DNA of 64,000 nucleotides from Melieria omissa (Eukaryota; Arthropoda; Insecta; Diptera; Ulidiidae). The DNA is taken from contig OZ020270.1 in assembly GCA_963971225.1 (NCBI GenBank), positions 13,193,817-13,257,816 on the forward strand. The letters are read 5' to 3'. The translations under genes were made by a program, and so were the position numbers. Under the pieces are notes generated by a model. It saw only the letters and a program-made list of their open reading frames with translations, made no database searches and was not told where the DNA came from. Positions 55,213-64,000 of this stretch are shown in pieces. The stretch's first letter is position 1, and every line of letters begins with the position of its first letter.

Positions 55213-56791
55213 CTGTGCATTCCTTCACGTACCGACTCGTTGCCATTAGGTTGCATCTCAGTGCAACGAGTCGGTTCGTTGATGGCTAGGGTGTCCGTTG
55301 CCATAACTCCCCTAGGGCCACTCTGAGAACTCTCCTGAGTTCTTTTATTTAGGATTTTGATTTGTACAGATTTTTTTCTTAATACTATTACAACTATAAC
55401 TATTGCTATCAACACTATTATTAGTAGGGTAATATTTATACCATAGGAAACATTTTTATGATACCTTAATTCTGTGATTTCCTTTAGGTTTTCAAAATTA
55501 TTTAATACAATATTATCAAAACTTACTTTTCATAAGATTGGTTAAGCATTTTCACAGGATGTACAAGTTTGTCAATAAATTCTGTTTTGTTGTTACTAAA
55601 GCTTTCTTGTTTAATTTGTATTTTACAATTTGCGAAGTTTATAATATAATTATTCTGCAGTATGAAGTGCCTTTCATCGCAATTCTGTATGAGACTTTCA
55701 TTATGGGCATTCCTTATTAATAAGGTGTCATCACCTATTTCTTGAATTGCTGTTTTATTATTGTACTTAAATTCACAATCGTTAGAAAAGATACAATTCT
55801 TACTTAGCTTTAATTTTTTTAATAAAGTATTTTCTTTATATTCGAAATGTTCCTTATTTATTGTTACAATTAATTCATCTTCTTGATCTATTTGCAAATT
55901 TTCCTTATTTGGCAGTGGTGTAATTAATTTTACATATTTTTTTAAAAAACTTTTTGGGATTTGTATTGCGAATATTATTGCTTCATTCTTAAATGCCACG
56001 ACTCCTACTTTGGCCAATTTTAATTTATAAAAATCTATTTCGAAACCATCTATTTCTTCTTTTGTTAACATTCCCGGATGTACTAAATTATTTTTAGCGG
56101 CAGCTATGTTATCTTGAATTTCGTCAATTTTTTTTTCAATATGCCTTAGTTTGTTCATTTGGTCATTGTATAAAACTAATTTTGCTAATTCTTTATCTTC
56201 CTTCTGTATTTGATTCAGTCCTCTTAAAATTGTATCCCTGTCCTTTTCTATTATGGTTTTCATTAGGTTAATAGAATTATTAAAGTGCTTGTTTATGACG
56301 ATTTGTTTATTTACGTTTGTTATGGCGTTGTGAGTGTTTTTCTCTATTACTTCTAAGTGACTAATTATGTCCTGTCGGTCTTCATCATCCATTACCCCGA
56401 AAAGCCATTTGTACATCGTGCCTCCCAAATTAATCAAACCTCTTTTCTTTCTTCCCTCTTGCTTGGGTGTAATGGATTTAATTTTTGCTTTGATTATTTT
56501 AATTTCATTAAAAAGAAACCCTTTGTTACCTATTTCTGTCTGTCTTATATTCTCCTGAATTTCTTCGACTAAAGCTGTTAACTCTTTTGGGTGTATGATA
56601 TGCAATATTGTATTTACTTCGTTGACAATTTCTACTTCGTTGAGTTGGATCATGGTGTACCCTGCCTCTTCAGCTATCGGCGATACTTGCAAGAACGCTG
56701 TGACCAGTTTCATTGCGGTCACCAAAAACATTATTATCCACATGGCCTGAAAGTATGTTGACGTTGGACTGTTAGTTGGAGGGACAAACAA
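55197..56791 (-). pseudogene. env: Gypsy-2 env, one frameshift
   Basis: Errantivirus envelope glycoprotein of the F-like fusion class. The 422-codon part (56791-55526) has an N-terminal hydrophobic signal, a furin-like RKKRG site with the following glycine-rich fusion segment (residues about 130-150), a coiled-coil-prone region and Cys residues. A one-base shift near 55526 displaces the C-terminus. The other frame contains a transmembrane helix (IVLIAIVIVVIVL), RKK and a cytoplasmic tail ending at 55197. The nominal start codon is TTG; errantiviral env is normally expressed by splicing, so no ATG is required here. Confidence 0.75.
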
Positions 56792-56792
56792 A

Positions 56793-56820
56793 ATGGTTTT
56801 TTTTTTTTTTTTTTTTTTTA
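56793..56820 (-). repeat. Homopolymer between pol and env
   Basis: A run of more than 20 T's (A's on the coding strand) separates the pol stop from the env frame. Its length is probably unreliable. Confidence 0.8.
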
Positions 56821-59511
56821 TTATGTATCCCCATTATGTGCTATTATACTAATCCTATCATCTTCCTCTTCATTATTTAACTTCTCAACTCTATCGAATT
56901 TAAATGGCCTCTTTATGTTTGCTACATGGACGTTTTGTAGGGGGTTAATTCGGAAATAAGGTTGGTCTTTATGCCGTACTCTCTTATAGTTTTTTATTGG
57001 CCCCGTTGATCTTTGTTCTTCGTAGTCTTCCCTGTTTCTATTTCTTTGGTTTATTATATGTTGTTTTGTCCGGTCTATCCTGTCTTTTAAGATGGTTGGA
57101 TCGATATTGTCTTTTGCGATTTTAGGTGAACATTTTATGGTTGAGTGATAGCGATCATTATAGTTACCTATAACGATCTGTATCCTCATTTCTGTTGAGA
57201 GGATTGGATCCTCAATTCCTGTTAGTTTTTCTAACAGGGTTGAGTGTAGCCTCTCAACGTCTGCGTTGCCTGTGTGACTGTTTGGTGTGGTTAGGTGTAC
57301 TTCTACTCCTTCTGTATTTAAGAACTGTATCAACTGCTCGGCTCTGAATTCGTTGTCCATGATTATTTTTTTTGGTTTCCCGAATTTTGCGAAATGTTCT
57401 ATTATTATAGATTTCTTTGTTCTCCAGTTTCTATCTGTTATGTTGTACCCGACTGCAAATTTTGTTAGCTTGTCAATCACTGTGACAAACGACTGTTTCT
57501 TAAAATGAAAAATGTCGATGTGAATTACTTCATTTTCGTCGGTGGGTGTTTCGGTTAGCTGAAATTTTGGTCTGATTGGTTTCCTATCATATTTAATCTG
57601 TTGGCATTTTTGGCAGTTACTAATTATCAGTTGAATGTGCTCTTTTAGTTTTGGATAAAATATTTTATCCTTAAGTGTATTGTAGGTCTCATTTATTCCA
57701 CTATGTAGCGATTCGTTATTGTGATAGAGTGAGATTTGTTTATGTAACTCTTCTTCTTGTAGTATGTCCGATGCTCTCTCCGTACACTTTATAAATTGTA
57801 GTTTACTATTGCAAGAAAACATAGATATTAGTAAAAGTTGAATTTTGTGATAGTCTGATTCGGTGGTTTCTGAGAAAATTCCAACATTGCCTCCTTTAAT
57901 GTGCCTTTGTAAAATTGCTTTGATATTATTTTCATTTTCCATTGGATTAATTTGTATTATTTTTCTATTATGTATAGTTTGAATTTCAGCTTGGGGACTG
58001 TAGGTTAGTATGATTTGAATTTTATACTTGTTTACTATTTCTTCTTTTATAGCAAAGTGTTCTAATAATTCTTCCTCCGCAGAGTGAATTGTATCGGACA
58101 TGTTCAAGTTCGATTCTTTATCGTTATTTTCGTTTATTTTCGGCGAATTCTCGATGCGGCTTAGGAAATCTGCTACTACGTTATTTTTTCCACGCAGATA
58201 TTCGATTTCATAATTATACTCCTGCAATTTTAAAAGCCACCTTTGATGGCGTTGGGAGAATTCCTTCCCTTTGAATTTGTTATTTAAGTACATAATTGGA
58301 CAGTGGTCCGTGATGATTTTAAATTTGTTCCCATGTATATAGGGCCTAAAATAGGTGACTGCATATATAATTGAGAGAAATTCTTTGTCCGTAGTGGCGT
58401 ATTTTTGTTCATGATCGTTAAGTGTTCTGGATATATAGCATACTGGATGACCTTGCTGAGATAACACAGCTCCAATTGCATAGTCACTAGCGTCAGTTGT
58501 AATTGTGAACTCTTTGTCATATTCTGGGAATTTCAAAATTGGATGGGAGGCAATCAAAGATTTTAAATTTTCGAAACTTGCAACATATTGGGGATCATTT
58601 ATATTTATCTTACAGCCCTTTTTTAGATACTTTATCATTGGATAAGCGATCCTCGAATAGTCCTTTATGAACTTTCTGTAATATCCTGTTGCTCCCAAAA
58701 ATCCTTTTAGTTGTTTCTCAGTTTTTGGAATTGCTAATTCTTGAATGGTTACAATTTTGTTTGGATTGGGCTTAATGCCCTCCTTGGTCAATATATGGCC
58801 TAGGAACTCAGTTTCTTTTTTTAGAAAGCTACATTTATCCACTTGAAGTTTTAAGTTATGTTCTTGTAGTCTATCGAAGATTTTTTGCAGCGAAATCATG
58901 TGTTCTTGTAATGATGTCGAAAAAATTAATATGTCGTCTAAGTATACGACACAGATTTTATTTATATATTCTCTTAGAATCTCATTCATGAATCTCTGAA
59001 AAGCGGCTGGGGCATTTTTTAACCCGAAAGGCATTCTAACATACTTGTATAGACCTGCCGGAGTAACAAATGCTGTTTTTTCGATATCCCTTTTTGCCAT
59101 GAGAATTTGATGGTAACCTTTAGCCAAGTCTAGGGTGCTAAAGTACTGTGCTTTTCCTAGCTTGTCTAAGATTCCATCTATGTTCGGCAACGGGTATTTA
59201 TCGTCAACAGTAATTTGGTTAAGTCTCCTGTAGTCAACCACCAAGCGAAATTTTTTATTTCCTGAATTATCGGTTTTCTTTGGCACTATTATAATAGGTG
59301 AGCTATACTTGCTCCTACTTTTTCTTATTATGCCTTGACTTTCTAGTTCTTGAATTTGTTTCGTAGCTTCTTCTTCATGTTTTTGTGGTAGCCTATATAA
59401 TCTTGAGTTAATTTGCTGATCTGTAGTAGTTTTTATTTCATGAACCACTGTTTGCGTATTTGTTAGTAGGTCCCCTTCTTTATATATTAGTTTTTCGTAT
59501 TTTTTCAACAA
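56821..59511 (-). CDS. pol: Gypsy-2 RT-RNase H-integrase
   Basis: An uninterrupted 896-codon frame. RT carries MPFGLKNAPAAFQRFM and catalytic VVYLDDILIFS (residues about 195-205). RNase H has TTDASDYAIGAVLSQ and TDHCPI. The linker VVADFLSRIE follows. Integrase has a complete HHCC zinc domain (LHSG...CQKCQQIKYDR), then HIDIFHF (Asp), IIMDNEFRAEQL (Asp) and NADVERLHSTL (Glu), and a C-terminal domain. All catalytic motifs are present, so the enzyme part could be functional. The nominal first codon is non-ATG; it is normally translated as a continuation of the protease, which is one frame away. Confidence 0.9.
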   Translation of the reverse strand: MLKKYEKLIYKEGDLLTNTQTVVHEIKTTTDQQINSRLYRLPQKHEEEATKQIQELESQGIIRKSRSKYSSPIIIVPKKTDNSGNKKFRLVVDYRRLNQITVDDKYPLPNIDGILDKLGKAQYFSTLDLAKGYHQILMAKRDIEKTAFVTPAGLYKYVRMPFGLKNAPAAFQRFMNEILREYINKICVVYLDDILIFSTSLQEHMISLQKIFDRLQEHNLKLQVDKCSFLKKETEFLGHILTKEGIKPNPNKIVTIQELAIPKTEKQLKGFLGATGYYRKFIKDYSRIAYPMIKYLKKGCKININDPQYVASFENLKSLIASHPILKFPEYDKEFTITTDASDYAIGAVLSQQGHPVCYISRTLNDHEQKYATTDKEFLSIIYAVTYFRPYIHGNKFKIITDHCPIMYLNNKFKGKEFSQRHQRWLLKLQEYNYEIEYLRGKNNVVADFLSRIENSPKINENNDKESNLNMSDTIHSAEEELLEHFAIKEEIVNKYKIQIILTYSPQAEIQTIHNRKIIQINPMENENNIKAILQRHIKGGNVGIFSETTESDYHKIQLLLISMFSCNSKLQFIKCTERASDILQEEELHKQISLYHNNESLHSGINETYNTLKDKIFYPKLKEHIQLIISNCQKCQQIKYDRKPIRPKFQLTETPTDENEVIHIDIFHFKKQSFVTVIDKLTKFAVGYNITDRNWRTKKSIIIEHFAKFGKPKKIIMDNEFRAEQLIQFLNTEGVEVHLTTPNSHTGNADVERLHSTLLEKLTGIEDPILSTEMRIQIVIGNYNDRYHSTIKCSPKIAKDNIDPTILKDRIDRTKQHIINQRNRNREDYEEQRSTGPIKNYKRVRHKDQPYFRINPLQNVHVANIKRPFKFDRVEKLNNEEEDDRISIIAHNGDT

Positions 59512-59930
59512 TTTTTCAACCCCTTGTCCTTCATCTGATTTGAGATGATCGAGTTGAATATTTTGATTTTACATGTCTCCAATGAGTAAATCTGTTCTTC
59601 TACTGTTTTTGTATGAAATGGAATCCTAACACCATTGTGTACTTCCATTTCCTTATTTTCAATGTCAATTATTTTTATATTTTTTAAAATAAAGTCGTTT
59701 CCTAATAGAAGGTCATATGGTTTTTCGAAGTCTAGTTTTAGCCATCGCATTCTGGCATTTTGGGGATATTGGAATTCTAACGGGCAAGGTGTTTTAACTT
59801 TTTCATTTGGCGCTCTTATTTCCCCATTCAGTGTACTGATTATTGTGTTATTTTTTTCTAGAACCGGTAAATTATACTTTTGAAAGCTTGCTTTTTTCAT
59901 TATACTTATAGTAGAGCCCGGATCTACTAG
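59505..59930 (-). pseudogene. pol: Gypsy-2 protease, truncated and frameshifted
   Basis: Reads LVDPGSTISIMKKASFQ, then the flap and YDLLLGNDFIL of a retroviral-type aspartic protease. The usual D-T/S-G active site is D-P-G here (ACG to CCG). The upstream part is lost at 59930. A one-base shift near 59560 separates it from RT. Confidence 0.7.
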
Positions 59931-60177
59931 TGGCTAAATGAGTGCTGTCTTCAGTGATCTGTCAATCCCACCTCTAATCCCTTCCTTTCCTTGTCCTTTT
60001 GTACTTATGTTTCCCACTATTTTCTTCTCCTCGGCTTCAGCCGCTTGTATCGTTTAATGTTTCATGTATTCTTTTGTACTACTCTTTATTCGAACGTCCG
60101 ACAATAAAGACGTACGTACGTACCCATAAACCCGAACCAACCGTGTTTAATTTTCTACCGCTCCGCCGACGTCAACA
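59931..60177 (+). mobile_element. BEL element 2, 5' LTR
   Basis: About 240 bp ending GACGTCAACA directly before the primer site. AATAAAG lies near 60103, followed by GACGTACGTACGTACCC. The exact 5' end, at TGGCTAAATG or TGAGTGCTG, is uncertain, because the partner LTR is outside the window. Confidence 0.6.
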
Positions 60178-60192
60178 TGGTCCTTCGAGCCG
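60178..60192 (+). promoter_or_regulatory. BEL-2 primer-binding-site candidate
   Basis: TGGTCCTTCGAGCCG is identical to the site of BEL-1 at 38260. Confidence 0.65.
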
Positions 60193-62187
60193 CTCGCGAT
60201 AGAACCGACGCGGTAAACAAATATTTTTAAAATAACTATAAAACAAATTAAAATACAAACAAAAAATCGAAAAAGTGAAAAGACACTCACAACAAAAAAC
60301 ACATAGTTACGAGAAAACAAACAGTGCAACAAACTAAAAGTGTGACAACGATAACTTAACCGTGCACAAAGTGCAAAGATTAAAAACAAAAAAAGTGAAA
60401 GTAACAAACAAACAGAATACAGTGCACAAATAAAATAAAATCACAGAAACCAAAATAACAAAAGTTAAAACAAAAACAAACTCCAACCACATTAGACACT
60501 TAAAAGACAGTGCAGTGTTGTGCAGAACACTTAGCAAACGGGGACTACAGAAGAACGCATACCAACAACAAACACACCCACAGCAGAGAACAGCACTAAC
60601 AACAACAAACACACCCACAGCAGTAGAACACAAAGCAGACAAGAAGAGCAGCAGAACACGTAACAACAACAAACACACACAACAACGGCAAACAACAACA
60701 GCCAACACATCAGCGCACAAGCGGCGGACAAACGCACAAACAGGAGTGCAGATCCCCATTCTCGGGCACTGGGCCCCAAAAAGATAAGCCCAACAATTAT
60801 TATTACAAAATTAATACTTAACATTACACATTCACTAACACAAAACATATTAAAAAAATCAATAAATAAATAAAAAAAAATATACCCATTCCCAAAATCA
60901 AAAACCCTAAAAAAATCCAGTTCAAAAATTATACTGGTATCCACCCCGCCACAGCCCGCTTCTCGTGTACACGTAGCTTGTACACATACAAAATAGCGCA
61001 GTGCAGTAAGCAATCCCGCTGCTGCACATAATTTTGCGCTTTTTGTGTTCACATTACCCTTTGTGCGACCTACGCAGGCAAAGCAGCAAAAACTCTCGCT
61101 GCAGCCTGCTTCGCACTAATTTTCTAATCTGCACATTTCCCCTTCTCTTGCTTTGTACATACCGCAGATCAGCAGCGACCACTCCAGCTGTTGATCTCGC
61201 GCTCTCCCACCTGTGTATATTTTCGCGTTTCGCTTTGTGCGATATACGCACGCACAAGCAGCAAGCACTCCCGCTGCTGCCTCCAAGTGCGATTACATAT
61301 TCTTACTTCTGCCTAAGCATTTTTCCACTCTCGCTAGCAGAAGTAAATAAACAAGCACAGTGGGACGAGTTACTCATTTTCTGCAGCATATTGAAAAATT
61401 TTCTAGGACTTCGAAAATTTTCAATAGTGCTGCACATACTCATTCACTGCACATTCGCTGCCACCCAAAGTGCATACAGTGGGACAAATATCCCCCACTC
61501 GCACACAAAACTTACAACATTTTACATTTAATACAAATAATCACATACACATATATATATACAAATACATATATTTATACACACATATATATATACACAC
61601 ACAAATTTATACACATACACATACATACGTGTATATTCACACACATTCACATTCCCAAATAAAAAAATTCACTTTTTCACAAATAAAAACACATTTAATA
61701 TACATTTGACTACACATTTGTTATATTATAATAATTTTAACATACATTCCCAATTCCCACATACATACACATTTCTATTTAGTACCCATTCACATTTACA
61801 AAAAATTTATTTGTTTCCGATACACATACATATTTATTTTACAAATAAAAGCAAATTTTCATACACATTTGACTTCACATTTATATTATATTTATATTTT
61901 ACAGCTTTTACATACATTCCCCACTCACATTTACCAAAAATTGGCTTATTTCCCATATACACATTTGTATTACCCATACACACATTTTCACATTTACACA
62001 ATTTTTTATTTATTTATTTATTGTTGCTCGACAAGTGTTCAAATTCGTTTGAACGAATTTTCCCATTCCCAACTCTTCCCATATTCAATTATCGTTCGCG
62101 CGGACGCGGGTAGACTTCACGTCTATATTACAATACCCTACATATATTTATTTAAACTTTTAACCTTGTCGAGCTTTTTTAAACAAA
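60193..62187 (+). other. BEL-2 leader, 2 kb, G-poor
   Basis: A very long untranslated leader. 60200-60730 is A-rich with ACAACAAACACACCCACAGCAG-type repeats. 60960-61360 has three GCACGC/GCAGCAA-rich repeats. 61500-62040 is almost free of G and rich in ACATACACATATATA. Short ORFs here look like composition artefacts, as do the minus-strand ones. Confidence 0.6.
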
Positions 62188-64000
62188 ATGCCTGTTGAGC
62201 GATCCCCTAAACGCCAACTTGTTACAATGGAGACTCCTTCCTCCAGATACACAAAGTCACCCAGTGCACGTTTGACAGTTCCTGTCACTCGGGAGCCACC
62301 AAACACTCGCTCCAAACTCTCTAGTCCGAAAGCAACCGATCCCAGTGTTGCAAAATTTACTTTCGAGTACGAACAGCTCGTGCTATTATGCACAAAATTT
62401 TCATCGGTCCCCATTGAGAATTTGACCAAATCCCTGGTCCAAATTAAGCAAAAAAATTTGCAAGCCCAATGGGAGAGGCTTATGTGCGCACATGAGGCAG
62501 TCTTTATTGCTGAAGACAACAGCCAGCCCGACGGTTTCAAAGAGTCGGCTAGGCAAAAAATCGACGCCTGCACAGACCAGTACGAGTTGTGCATGGCTCA
62601 GATGTCGGACATCATTGAGATGCTCCAAACTCAGTCCCCCCAGCCCGCTGCGCATATGGAACCGGTTCGACCCCAAGAACCAGCAAATACCCCCTTCATT
62701 TGCCTACAAGTTCCGCCTTGTGATACCGAAACCTTTTTCGGGGGCTATGAGCAGTGGCCGTCCTTTCGGGACATGTTTACCGCGGTTTACATCAACCACC
62801 CCCAGCTCACTCCAGCCCAAAAATTGTATCACCTCCGATACAAGACGCAAGGTAAAGCCGGTGCTATTGTTAAGCAATATGCATTAACCGATGAGAATTT
62901 CGGACTCGCGTGGGATGCCCTAAAATCCCGTTATGAAAATAAACGCATTTTGGTTGACACCCAAATTAGATCCCTCTTGAATATCGCTCCTGCCCACACT
63001 GAAAATAGTGAGGCGCTACAGCGGATCCAAAGCACTATAAACAATTGTCTGTCTGTTCTCAATACTCAGGCCGTAGACACTGACAATTGGGATCCGCTAT
63101 TGGTTTACATATGTTGTACCAAATTGCCCCAAGAGACACTTGCTCTATGGGAGCAATCATTGACATCCCGGAAGGATCTGCCACCCTGGTCGCAAATGGA
63201 TGAGTTCCTGACCGGCAGATATGAGGTACTTGAACGGTTGCAAAGTATTCGCCCTTCTAAGCCGAAACCGTCTCAACCTTCGACTTCCAATGTCCTCCCA
63301 AATCGGCCACACAAATCCCTTAACTATCACACTCAAGTGAAAAGGGACTTCGCGTGCAAACTCTGCAACGCAAATCATCCCATACGGACTTGCCAGAGCT
63401 TCCAAAGACTCACCCCCCAGAGTCGATTAAAATACGTTAAGAAGCACAGGCTCTGCGTGAATTGCCTTGCTACATCTCACCTTATTGAGGATTGTACAAG
63501 CAATTTTACGTGCGGACATTGCCAGATGAAGCACCACTCCCTGCTTCATTTCCCCAAAGGCAATGCGCAGCCCTCTCAATCGCTTAATCGATCACATTCG
63601 ACCACTCCACAGGTCGCCATAGCTCGGAAACCAACAAAAAACAACTCTGCTACTCATTCTCCCCTTTCGGATGCGCAACCCCGCACATCTTCCAGGCAAA
63701 GTACGCCCAAAGTACAAGCCCTACACTCCAATAATGGCACCCAATCCCTTCTGCCTACGGCACTGGTGTCTATTGACCACGCAGGAAAGTTGTTTAAAGT
63801 GCGAGCGTTGATCGATCAAGCCTCTCAGCGTACCTTCATCTCCGCGAAGGTCCAGAAACGCCTCAAATTGCCGATCGAGAAATCCCCCTTCCAAATCTCG
63901 GGCATGGGCGGTCAGATTGTGCAAAATGCCAATCATACATGCTTCTTTACATTGGCAGTCCCCCAATCGAGCACGAAACTCCCCGTGCAAGCAATCGTGC
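62188..64000 (+). CDS. gag-pol: BEL-2 Gag-Pol, N-terminal part, open to the window edge
   Basis: ATG 62188 follows an in-frame TAA at 62161. By codon-by-codon reading the frame has no stop through 64000 (more than 600 codons). The Gag capsid region contains FFGGYEQWPSFRDMFTAVY and LRYKTQGKAGAIV. Cys-rich knuckles follow: CKLCNANHPIRTC, CVNCLATSHLIEDC and CGHCQMKHHSLLH, the BEL pattern. The protease starts near 63785 with RALIDQASQRTFIS, where BEL proteases usually have a Gly in place of this Ala. RT and integrase would lie beyond the window. A continuous Gag-Pol frame is normal for BEL/Pao. Confidence 0.85.
   Translation, partial: MPVERSPKRQLVTMETPSSRYTKSPSARLTVPVTREPPNTRSKLSSPKATDPSVAKFTFEYEQLVLLCTKFSSVPIENLTKSLVQIKQKNLQAQWERLMCAHEAVFIAEDNSQPDGFKESARQKIDACTDQYELCMAQMSDIIEMLQTQSPQPAAHMEPVRPQEPANTPFICLQVPPCDTETFFGGYEQWPSFRDMFTAVYINHPQLTPAQKLYHLRYKTQGKAGAIVKQYALTDENFGLAWDALKSRYENKRILVDTQIRSLLNIAPAHTENSEALQRIQSTINNCLSVLNTQAVDTDNWDPLLVYICCTKLPQETLALWEQSLTSRKDLPPWSQMDEFLTGRYEVLERLQSIRPSKPKPSQPSTSNVLPNRPHKSLNYHTQVKRDFACKLCNANHPIRTCQSFQRLTPQSRLKYVKKHRLCVNCLATSHLIEDCTSNFTCGHCQMKHHSLLHFPKGNAQPSQSLNRSHSTTPQVAIARKPTKNNSATHSPLSDAQPRTSSRQSTPKVQALHSNNGTQSLLPTALVSIDHAGKLFKVRALIDQASQRTFISAKVQKRLKLPIEKSPFQISGMGGQIVQNANHTCFFTLAVPQSSTKLPVQAIV

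Larger units (their letters stand above)
55012..59930 (-). mobile_element. Gypsy-2, a second errantivirus, 5'-truncated
   Basis: Minus-strand order: protease (start missing), RT, RNase H, integrase, env, probable 3' LTR. At 59930 the protease is cut by the start of BEL element 2. It belongs to a different family from gypsy-1, since RT, env and LTR all differ. Confidence 0.8.

Noticed and set aside
60334..61052. Minus-strand ORFs rich in Cys, Val and Leu
   Set aside because: They are the complement of the A/C-rich leader (ACAACAAAC repeats) and show no domain.
63785..63840. BEL-2 protease DQAS as an inactivating mutation
   Set aside because: The active-site spacing in BEL proteases varies (for example DQGS) and I cannot decide without family alignment; the frame is otherwise open.

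Overview
The window looks like insect, probably dipteran, heterochromatin. It is almost entirely transposable elements nested in one another: env-bearing gypsy-group retroviruses (errantiviruses), BEL/Pao elements with long leaders, RTE-, LOA- and Jockey/CR1-like LINEs, and cut-and-paste elements resembling P, hAT, mariner/Tc1, piggyBac and CMC. I see no convincing single-copy host gene, rRNA gene, intact tRNA gene or CRISPR array. A true fruit fly (tephritid) would fit, but that is a guess.

Layout. (1) 1-12086: two head-to-tail copies of a 5.7-kb segment holding a gypsy-type element (LTR, tRNA-Lys-type primer site, leader, gag, pol). (2) 12592-22796: a third copy of the element, inverted. 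It keeps integrase, env and the 3' LTR, and is broken by a LOA LINE (14166-16403), a TTAA-flanked MITE (13707-13978) and a 1.06-kb unclassified insert (18279-19340). (3) 22797-26642: hAT and mariner relics, then an internally deleted RTE-like LINE. (4) 26878-31515: a degenerate satellite, then a 3.9-kb DNA transposon with about 330-bp terminal inverted repeats (TIRs) and a transposase I cannot assign to a named superfamily, itself carrying a Tc1/mariner-like MITE. (5) 32601-34950: a P-superfamily transposase with a THAP domain. (6) 35246-45794: a three-level nest, an RTE-like LINE holding a BEL element holding a CMC-like DNA transposon, each with a readable target-site duplication (TSD). (7) 45795-54900: tandem repeats, LINE fragments, a hAT-type MITE with a paralogous empty site, a piggyBac-type MITE, tRNA-like SINE heads and a 1.4-kb TIR element. 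(8) 55012-59930: a second, different errantivirus on the minus strand with an uninterrupted RT-RNase H-integrase frame. (9) 59931-64000: the 5' part of a second BEL element whose Gag-Pol frame is open to the window edge.

How the parts work together. Most elements are broken in several ways, so they do not form a functional cassette. The pile of errantivirus fragments in both orientations, with a 3.7-kb inverted repeat, is the architecture expected of a piRNA/siRNA-producing locus. That is inference from layout only. The parts most likely to be still intact are the gypsy-2 pol (56821-59511), the BEL-2 gag (62188 onward) and the P-like transposase core (32601-34589).
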